64,000 nucleotides of DNA from Anaerolineaceae bacterium UBA1363 (GTDB lineage Bacteria > Chloroflexota > Anaerolineae > Anaerolineales > Anaerolineaceae), in NCBI GenBank assembly GCA_002306055.1, contig DBRR01000017.1:687-64686 (forward strand), read 5' to 3'. Below the pieces are notes generated by a model. It had not been told where the DNA came from. It saw only the letters and a list, made by a program, of their open reading frames with translations, and did not search any database. Position numbers and translations under genes: made by a program. Shown here in pieces: positions 58,041-64,000 of the stretch (positions are counted from its first letter, which is position 1; every line of letters starts with the position of its first letter).

Positions 58041-59903
58041 TTACTCCAATTGTGCTTTGATTGCCTGGGCCATTTCTTTGGAAACGCCCTTGATTTGCGA
58101 GATTTCCTCCACTGAAGCGGCAAGGATGCCCTCAATGGAGCCGAAGCGATTAATGAGTTCTTTTCTTCGCGCAGGACCCACCCCAGGGATTGCATCCAGG
58201 CGTGACGCAAGACCGATTTTACCACGCTGATTGCGATGGGCGGTAATAGCAAAGCGGTGCGCTTCATCGCGGATGCGCTGAATAAGATAGAACCCCTGCG
58301 AATGATCATCCAGGCGGACGGAGTCCGATTTCCCCGGCAAGAAGAGCTCTTCTTCCTGTTTTGCCAGACCGACCACGGTGAACTGATCCTGGAGATCGAA
58401 TTCCTCGATGGTTTCAATTGCCTGGCGGAGCTGCCCTTTTCCGCCATCCACAATCAGCAGGTCAGGGAGCAGAGAAAATGCAAGGTCGGGTTTGTAGCCG
58501 GGTTTCTCTTTTTCCTGTTGTTCGGTAACGTAGCGCGTAAAGCGCCGTTTGAGCACCTCGCGCATGGAGGCAAAGTCGTCTGGCTTGGAGACGGACCTGA
58601 TGTTAAAGCGGCGATAGTTCTTTTTAGCCGGAACGCCCTGCTCAAAAACCACCATGCTGCCAACGCTGGCAGTGCCCTGGGTGTTGGAGATATCGTAGCA
58701 TTCAATCCGGTTTGGAACTTCTTGCATGCCCAAAACTGATTGAATCTCGGCTAAGGCTTGATGCTGGCGGTCTTTGTCTGCCTTCCAACGAATTTCGAGC
58801 GATTTAAGCGTCTCGCGGGCGTTTTCCGCAGCCATCTCGATCAATTCCTTATCTTGACCGCGCTTGGGGATAGTGAGCTGGACTTTCTCACCGCCGCGAC
58901 GCGTGTTGAGCCATTCTTTGATAATGCGGGCTTCTTCAATTTCCTGGGGCAGCATCACTTTGTTGGGAACGTAAGCCGCTTGAGAGTAGTACTGCTTGAC
59001 GAACTCCTCGAGGATTTCCGAATTTTCTTCTGCTTCGGTCCCTTCGAGAATGAAATATTCCCGCCCAATCAATTTACCGGAGCGAATGAAGAAGACCTGC
59101 ACACAGGCTTCGCCTTTGGAGCGCGCCATAGCAATCACATCGGAATCGTTGCGCTCATCGGAGATGATCTTCTGGCGTTCCACCACCCGCTCAATTGCTT
59201 CGATCTGATCCCGATAGATAGCCGCCTTTTCGTAGTTAAGGTTTTCCGAAGCTTGCGCCATGGCTTCTTTGAGGCGGGTCATGATCGGATCTGTGCGACC
59301 TTCAAGGAATCTGCATAGGTCGTCAATCATCTGGCGGTATTCCTCCTGGTTGACTGCTCCAATACAGGGGGCAGAACAGAGCTTGATGTCATAGTAGAGA
59401 CAAGCGCGTTCGTCTTTGCCAGTGATTTCACGGGCGCAGGTGAGGTAAGGGAAGATCTTTCGCAGGATGTCGAGCGTCTGGTGCACAGCCCAGACGGATG
59501 TGTATGGTCCAAAATAGCGCGAGCCGTCATCAATCATGTTGCGCGTGACCGAAAGCTTCGGGAAGGGATCAGCCCAATGAACCTTGATGTAGGGATAACG
59601 TTTATCATCCTTCAGGCGGACATTATAGAAGGGGCGATGAAGCTTTATGAGATTCATCTCCAGGATCAGTGCTTCGAGTTCAGAAGCGACCACGATCCAT
59701 TCTATGTCCCTGATCTTGCGAACCATTTGGCGTGTTTTGTAAGTATGATCTGAGGACTGCTGAAAGTAAGAGCGGACGCGGTTTTTGAGGTTGATAGCTT
59801 TGCCAACGTATATGATGGTGCCATCGGCATCTTTCATCAGGTAACAGCCGGGTTTGTCTGGCAATGTTGCCAGAATGCTCGTAATTTTTTCAGAGTTTGA
59901 CAT
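58041..59903 (-). CDS. uvrC: UvrABC nuclease subunit C
   Basis: Makes both incisions in nucleotide excision repair. The GIY-YIG domain is G19-C20-Y21 with Y32-V33-G34, and its Arg is in KNRVRSYF. The Cys-rich region is CLYYDIKLCSAPCIGAV. The UVR motif follows, then the RNase H-like domain with DISNTQGTASVGSM and DGGKGQL, and tandem helix-hairpin-helix motifs (AIPGVGPARRKELINRFGS). From the ATG the protein has 620 residues, standard. A GTG two codons earlier is possible, but the promoter -10 ends six bases before the ATG. It is the first of a four-gene minus-strand group and divergent from mutL. Confidence 0.97.
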   Translation of the reverse strand: MSNSEKITSILATLPDKPGCYLMKDADGTIIYVGKAINLKNRVRSYFQQSSDHTYKTRQMVRKIRDIEWIVVASELEALILEMNLIKLHRPFYNVRLKDDKRYPYIKVHWADPFPKLSVTRNMIDDGSRYFGPYTSVWAVHQTLDILRKIFPYLTCAREITGKDERACLYYDIKLCSAPCIGAVNQEEYRQMIDDLCRFLEGRTDPIMTRLKEAMAQASENLNYEKAAIYRDQIEAIERVVERQKIISDERNDSDVIAMARSKGEACVQVFFIRSGKLIGREYFILEGTEAEENSEILEEFVKQYYSQAAYVPNKVMLPQEIEEARIIKEWLNTRRGGEKVQLTIPKRGQDKELIEMAAENARETLKSLEIRWKADKDRQHQALAEIQSVLGMQEVPNRIECYDISNTQGTASVGSMVVFEQGVPAKKNYRRFNIRSVSKPDDFASMREVLKRRFTRYVTEQQEKEKPGYKPDLAFSLLPDLLIVDGGKGQLRQAIETIEEFDLQDQFTVVGLAKQEEELFLPGKSDSVRLDDHSQGFYLIQRIRDEAHRFAITAHRNQRGKIGLASRLDAIPGVGPARRKELINRFGSIEGILAASVEEISQIKGVSKEMAQAIKAQLE

Positions 59904-59909
59904 AGGCAC

Positions 59910-59918
59910 ATTTTAGCA
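59910..59918 (-). promoter_or_regulatory. Extended -10 promoter at the uvrC start
   Basis: TGCTAAAAT on the minus strand ends six bases before the uvrC ATG, and no ribosome site is seen. Transcription would begin at or next to the start codon, giving a leaderless message. Confidence 0.45.
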
Positions 59919-59957
59919 GATAAAGATAAACAAAGAGTAGGAGATTATGTAGTAGGT

Positions 59958-59966
59958 TGGTATAAT
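59958..59966 (+). promoter_or_regulatory. Extended -10 promoter for mutL
   Basis: TGGTATAAT lies 16 bases ahead of the mutL ATG, whose ribosome site is AAGAGGAA. Faces away from the uvrC promoter. Confidence 0.5.
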
Positions 59967-59982
59967 CCTCACAAGAGGAAAT

Positions 59983-61740
59983 ATGCCCATCAGAATCCTG
60001 CCTGATACGATCGCTTCCCAAATTGCCGCTGGCGAGGTGGTGGATAGACCCGCATCGGTCGTGAAAGAGTTGCTGGAGAACGCGATCGATGCTGGAGCGC
60101 AGCAAATCGATATCGAAGTAATGCAGGCAGGCAGACGCTTGATTCAGGTGACGGACGACGGTAGCGGCATCCCAGCCGATGAGTTGGTGTTGGCGGTATG
60201 CCGGCACGCCACCAGCAAGTTGAGCACTGCGGAAGACCTGTTCAATATTCGCACATTAGGTTTCAGAGGAGAAGCTCTGGCCTCAATCGGGTCTGTTTCC
60301 CGTCTGACTTTGATCACCAATACCAGGCAAAACCCTTTTGGCGCGAAATTGACCGTGGAAGGTGGTGCGCCTGCTGAAACTCAATCCATCGCGGCGGCTG
60401 GAGGAACGCGGGTGAGCGTGGAGGATTTGTTCTACAACCTGCCGGCAAGGCTCAAATTCCTGAAATCTGATACAACAGAAAATCGTCATATTACCGGCCT
60501 GGTAACGCGCTATGCGCTTGCTTATCCCCACATTCGCTGGTCCATAACCCAGGATGAAAAACCCATTTTTCGGACCACCGGAAGCGGTGAGCGTTTTGAA
60601 ATCCTGCAAGCTTTGTTTGGTCCGACGGAAGCTGGCAAATTGATGCCTCTCGACTTTGAGGAGCGCCATCTTAAGGTGGAAGGGTACTTCAGCAGTCTAT
60701 CGCTGACTCGCTCCAACCGAAAAGACATCACAGTTTTTGTAAATGGTCGCTGGGTGCAGGACCCGGTGCTGACTTCGGCGGTGATTCGGGCTTACAACAC
60801 CATGCTGATGGTGGGACGCTATCCGGTAGCGGTATTGTTCATCACCATTCCTCCGGAACTGGTGGACGTGAATGTGCATCCTGCCAAGGCGGAAGTGCGC
60901 TTCAGAGACCAGGATGCGGTTTTTAGCGGCGTGCAGAGGGCGATCCGCCGGGGATTACTGGCTTTCACCCCCATTCCTGATCTGAACACAACGAGATTAT
61001 GGGGCAGGAGCCTGCCTGAAACGGCAGGGCCAAGTTGGCAGCAAAGCGGCTTCATTGGTGCTGATGATACGAATGAAGCAGCCCGCGAGGGAGAGCTTGG
61101 AACAGGATCTGAGTTTGAAACCGCACAACCGCAGCCAACGTTGCCGGGCAGCCACTTGCCGCTACTGCGTTTGGTGGGACAGGTGGCATCCACTTACCTG
61201 ATCGCCGAAGGTCCAGACGGACTTTACCTGATCGACCAGCACGCTGCGCATGAGCGGGTGCTGTTTGACCAGCTGATGGCACAATTCAATGCCAATGCCA
61301 TTCCCTCTCAGGCACTGTTGGACCCCGTGGTGGTGGAACTGACACCGGAAAAGGCGGGCATTCTGGAGCAGCAGCTTGAGGCTTTGCTTAACCTGGGCTT
61401 TGAGATCGAGCCCTTTGGACCCAACGCATTTGTAATCCGCTCAGTCCCGATTGTCGTGGAAAGAACCGACCCGCGTCTTGCGATTGAGGCGGTTGTTAAT
61501 GCGTTTGAGGAAGATGAAACCCCGTTAATGGCGGAGGTGGAAGCCCGGGTTGCGGCACGGGTCTGTAAGCGCATGGCGGTGAAAGCCGGACAGATATTGT
61601 CGGAGGAGGAACAGCGCAACCTGCTGCTCAACCTGGAATCCAGCCAGTCGCCGCGTACCTGCCCGCACGGCAGACCGACGATGATCCACCTGAGCGTGAA
61701 CCTGCTGGAAAGGCAATTTGGCCGCACCGGGGCAATATAG
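59983..61740 (+). CDS. mutL: DNA mismatch repair protein MutL
   Basis: Couples mismatch recognition by MutS to strand removal. The GHKL ATPase motifs are VVKELLENAIDAGAQQIDIE, DDGSGIP and GFRGEALASIGSVSRL. The C-terminal domain carries the endonuclease metal motif DQHAAHERVLFD at 418-429, with Asp in place of the last Glu, plus CPHGRP near residue 562. It is therefore probably of the nicking type, as in bacteria lacking MutH. The length of 585 residues is slightly short, with a brief linker. mutS is not in the window. Confidence 0.97.
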   Translation: MPIRILPDTIASQIAAGEVVDRPASVVKELLENAIDAGAQQIDIEVMQAGRRLIQVTDDGSGIPADELVLAVCRHATSKLSTAEDLFNIRTLGFRGEALASIGSVSRLTLITNTRQNPFGAKLTVEGGAPAETQSIAAAGGTRVSVEDLFYNLPARLKFLKSDTTENRHITGLVTRYALAYPHIRWSITQDEKPIFRTTGSGERFEILQALFGPTEAGKLMPLDFEERHLKVEGYFSSLSLTRSNRKDITVFVNGRWVQDPVLTSAVIRAYNTMLMVGRYPVAVLFITIPPELVDVNVHPAKAEVRFRDQDAVFSGVQRAIRRGLLAFTPIPDLNTTRLWGRSLPETAGPSWQQSGFIGADDTNEAAREGELGTGSEFETAQPQPTLPGSHLPLLRLVGQVASTYLIAEGPDGLYLIDQHAAHERVLFDQLMAQFNANAIPSQALLDPVVVELTPEKAGILEQQLEALLNLGFEIEPFGPNAFVIRSVPIVVERTDPRLAIEAVVNAFEEDETPLMAEVEARVAARVCKRMAVKAGQILSEEEQRNLLLNLESSQSPRTCPHGRPTMIHLSVNLLERQFGRTGAI

Positions 61741-61793
61741 GAATGGGTTGAAACGGGATACAGACTTGTTTTTGCTGCATTCTTAGAACCATG

Positions 61794-61872
61794 ATCTTGC
61801 CGGTGTCCTCATACTTATTCACTTAGCTGCGGGCACAGGCCGTGCGAAGTATTTGACGGTAGAGTCTCCTGT
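61794..61872. repeat. Dispersed structured repeat, fourth copy
   Basis: ATCTTGCCGGTGTCCTCATA...CTGCGGGCACAGGCCGTGCG and the ending GACGGTAGAGTCTCCTG correspond in order to the copies at 56278 and 62031. The first arm (CTTGC) pairs with GCGAAG only through a bulge. It follows mutL after about 50 bases. Confidence 0.75.
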
Positions 61873-61873
61873 T

Positions 61874-61928
61874 GTAGGGGTAACCCCCCGTGGTTACCCG
61901 TTGTTGGCACGGCGTGCCGTGCCCCTAC
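61874..61928. repeat. GTAGGGG...CCCCTAC palindromic element
   Basis: The outer arms GTAGGGG and CCCCTAC enclose two inner hairpins, GGGTAACC/GGTTACCC and GGCACGGC/GCCGTGCC. It belongs with the elements at 2809, 11226 and 11638 by its borders, and directly abuts the structured repeat before it. Confidence 0.8.
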
Positions 61929-62030
61929 TTGATACCCTTCCTTTGAGCAATTGCTCTTCAAATAATAAGCATTGAGCATTCATAAATGGCGGATGGACCA
62001 AGGCTTATCAGTACGGTGTGGTTTTCTTGT

Positions 62031-62106
62031 TCTCGCCGGTCTCCTGATACCCTCCGCTTCGTTGCGGGCACAGGCCGCGCGAGGTTCTTGACCGCAAGGT
62101 CTCCTG
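62031..62106. repeat. Dispersed structured repeat, fifth copy
   Basis: TCTCGCCGGTCTCCTGATAC...GTTGCGGGCACAGGCCGCGC, then GAGGTTCTTGACCGCAAGG and TCTCCTG. CTCGC pairs with GCGAG, and GACC-GCAA-GGTC forms a hairpin with a GNRA loop. The rest of the 662 bases between mutL and the channel gene holds no gene that I can support; composition turns AT-rich after about 62.2 kb. Confidence 0.8.
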
Positions 62107-62402
62107 GTATAGGAATATCTCCCTGTTGTTACCCTATTTGGGTTCGACAAGCCCATCAATTTCTGGAGCATAAACATCCCCACCATTGCGCAGGTAATTC
62201 AAGACAAAAGCCCTTCGAAAATCGTGAGCTTAAACTTTTTTACATTAGCTTTAATGCCTTTCCAATGAAGAATTAGCACCTTAATTGATTAGGATTTTCA
62301 CAGTTAGCAATACCAGTCTACTAGTTTGGTAGAAAATAGTCCTTTTATCATATAATCAACGAATATCTTTAGGAATAATATTAATCTGGGAGAAATATTT
62401 TC

Positions 62403-64000
62403 ATGGATAAGAAACCCTCATTGAAGGTAAAGTTAATTTATAAAATAGACTGCTTATTTTCTAAAGGTATGAGTGCAATGGTTTTTTTCTTAGGCATTGC
62501 ATCATTCTCAATAATTATTATTGCTTCAATAATAGCTGTATTATTCCATGTTGCTCCGCAAAATTCAGATTCACTTTCTTTCTTCGAAGCGTTTTGGGCA
62601 AGCCTGATGAGAACATTGGACGCCGGGTCTATGGCTGGCGATGATGGGTGGACTTTTAGAATCTTAATGTTATTTGTCACCTTAGGTGGGATTTTCATAA
62701 TAAGCTCATTGATAGGAGTAATAAGCAATGGATTAAATAGCAGACTCGAAAATTTACAGAGAGGACGCTCATTTGTTGTTGAGGAAAATCATACTGTAAT
62801 TCTTGGTTGGAATGAGAAGGTCTTCACTATTGTAAAAGAATTATGTATTGCTAACCAAAATAAGCAAGATGCGTGTATTGTTATTATGGGGGAACTAGAT
62901 ACGATTAGCATGGTAGAGTCAATAAACGAAAAGCTCCCCTCTAAATGTACCACTAGAATAGTTTGTAGAAATGGCTCACCCATTGACCAAATATCATTAA
63001 ATCTCCTTAATTTAAACAGTGCTAAATCTATTATTGTTATATCGCCTCTGAATGATGACCCGGACGCTGAAGTAATAAAGACTTGCCTTGCAATTATTCG
63101 TAACCCAAATCGACAAACTAAAGATTTTCATATCGTAGCTGAGTTACGTGAAGCAAAGAACTTATCTGTAGCGAAAATTGTAGGGGGTAATGAGGTTGAA
63201 TGGGTTTTATCAGAAAATATTATATCTAAGATGATTGCCCAAACGTGTTTTCAACCAGGCTTATCAACAATTTACACAGATCTTATGGATTTTAGTGGTG
63301 ATGAAGTGTACTTTTATAATCATCCCAGTTTGGTTGGAAAAACTTTTGGGGAAACTCTCAACCTATTTCAGAAAAATGCCGTACTCGGAATATTGAAAAA
63401 CGAGGGATCCCCACTTCTTAATCCGCCAATGGAAACCGTAATTAAAGGCGATGACAAAATCATTCTTCTTGCTGAAGATGATAACCAAATATCCTTGAGT
63501 AATTATGAACAGGATCTTATCAATTTTGAAAGCATCAGGAATTTCGATAGTGTCTCTGATAAACCAGGAAACATATTAATCATCGGATGGAATTTACGGG
63601 CAAATCAGTTATTGCTTGAGATGGACCATTACATTCCTAAAGATTCGCAAATTCAAATACTTATTACTAACTCTCTTGTTGTTAATAGTGACAGCATGAA
63701 AAATCTTAAGTTGATAAATGCCGATGTAAAAATTCTAAGGGGCATTACGACAGACAGGAACCTATTAAATAGTTTAGATCTCTCAAATTTTGACCACATA
63801 GTCTTACTAAGCTTTAGCGACCGATTATCCCAACAAACTGCTGATTCCAAGACGCTAATAACATTGCTGCATTTAAGGGATATTGCGAGTAAAGTTAATG
63901 GCTGTCATTACTCGATATTGACTGAGATGTTGGATGTTCGAAATTTAGAACTTGCAGAAGTAACTAAAGTTGACGATTTTATTGTGAGCGATAGACTCGT
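62403..64000 (+). CDS. CASTOR/POLLUX-like ion channel protein, 3' end outside window
   Basis: A partial membrane protein, 532 codons without a stop. Helix one is MVFFLGIASFSIIIIASIIAVLF. The pore-loop-like stretch is AFWASLMRTLDAGSMAGDDG, the second helix is ILMLFVTLGGIFIISSLIGVIS, and then come RCK-like nucleotide-binding domains (HTVILGWNEKVFTIVKEL and, near residue 391, NILIIGWNLRANQLLLEMD). This order is that of plant CASTOR/POLLUX/DMI1 channels and their bacterial relatives, which conduct cations (Ca2+ or K+). GGGAG lies nine bases before the ATG, and TATAAT lies at 62351. Codon use is strongly AT-rich, unlike the rest of the window, suggesting recent acquisition. Confidence 0.85.
   Translation, partial: MDKKPSLKVKLIYKIDCLFSKGMSAMVFFLGIASFSIIIIASIIAVLFHVAPQNSDSLSFFEAFWASLMRTLDAGSMAGDDGWTFRILMLFVTLGGIFIISSLIGVISNGLNSRLENLQRGRSFVVEENHTVILGWNEKVFTIVKELCIANQNKQDACIVIMGELDTISMVESINEKLPSKCTTRIVCRNGSPIDQISLNLLNLNSAKSIIVISPLNDDPDAEVIKTCLAIIRNPNRQTKDFHIVAELREAKNLSVAKIVGGNEVEWVLSENIISKMIAQTCFQPGLSTIYTDLMDFSGDEVYFYNHPSLVGKTFGETLNLFQKNAVLGILKNEGSPLLNPPMETVIKGDDKIILLAEDDNQISLSNYEQDLINFESIRNFDSVSDKPGNILIIGWNLRANQLLLEMDHYIPKDSQIQILITNSLVVNSDSMKNLKLINADVKILRGITTDRNLLNSLDLSNFDHIVLLSFSDRLSQQTADSKTLITLLHLRDIASKVNGCHYSILTEMLDVRNLELAEVTKVDDFIVSDRL

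Overview
The window reads as chromosomal DNA of a Chloroflexi bacterium, most likely an Anaerolineae-type lineage. The evidence is protein content: two proteins carry the DUF2298 / 'Chlor_Arch_YYY' membrane domain, mevalonate kinase sits beside an archaeal-type isopentenyl phosphate kinase, the S-adenosylhomocysteinase is short, and beta-prime RNA polymerase has a long coiled-coil insertion. Most genes look moderately GC-rich by eye. The right edge (from about 62.3 kb) is clearly AT-rich, and the restriction-modification block at 49.5-52.6 kb is somewhat lower in GC than its neighbours. No rRNA, tRNA or CRISPR array was found.

Layout. 0-2.7 kb: a 160-bp tandem repeat, then a PfkB kinase and adenosylhomocysteinase. 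3.1-6.6 kb (minus): degV, a DUF1015 gene and recA, with a possible SOS box at recA. 6.8-10.5 kb: ffh, rpsP, khpA, rimM and dprA. 10.5-11.95 kb: a repeat- and palindrome-rich patch with a broken and an intact IS200/RAYT-like Y1 transposase. 12-15.7 kb: topoisomerase I with an extra N-terminal zinc ribbon, and an unknown two-helix membrane protein. 15.8-20.1 kb (minus): a UbiA-family prenyltransferase, mevalonate kinase, isopentenyl phosphate kinase, dGTPase and greA, closely spaced.

20.2-37.5 kb (plus): one long, tightly packed run starting with lepA. It continues with a flippase-like integral membrane protein, a GT4 glycosyltransferase, a methyltransferase, a GT39-like membrane glycosyltransferase, a 1753-residue GT39-DUF2298 fusion, a stand-alone DUF2298 protein, another GT39-like protein and cmk. 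I infer an envelope glycan or glycolipid assembly locus using polyprenyl-linked sugars. The DUF2298 pair, with shared YYY, D-x-H-x-H and NTWDF motifs, is the best candidate here for an undescribed enzyme system.

37.7-47.1 kb: an orphan membrane histidine kinase, rpoC (without rpoB) behind a strong promoter and a terminator-like leader hairpin, and gyrA. 47.1-49.4 kb (minus): an HD hydrolase, a SanA-like protein and a PhnD-like lipoprotein. 49.5-52.6 kb (minus): a frameshifted small membrane protein and a type II-like restriction-modification pair. 52.7-56.3 kb: adenosine-specific kinase, rdgB, DUF177 and metG. 56.5-59.9 kb (minus): uvrC, a previously uncalled 34-residue membrane peptide, a SagB-type oxidoreductase and a nucleoside phosphorylase-like protein. 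60-61.7 kb: mutL, divergent from uvrC. 61.7-64 kb: dispersed structured repeats, then an AT-rich CASTOR/POLLUX-like ion-channel gene that runs off the window.

Two families of short repeats recur between genes. One is a 50-80-bp element with pairable CTCGC/GCGAG arms (five copies). The other is made of palindromes bounded by GTAGNGG/CCNCTAC, one of which lies inside the intact transposase reading frame. Many promoters use an extended -10 (TGnTATAAT-like) without a good -35. All functional calls rest on reading the sequence and on family knowledge; no database search was run.
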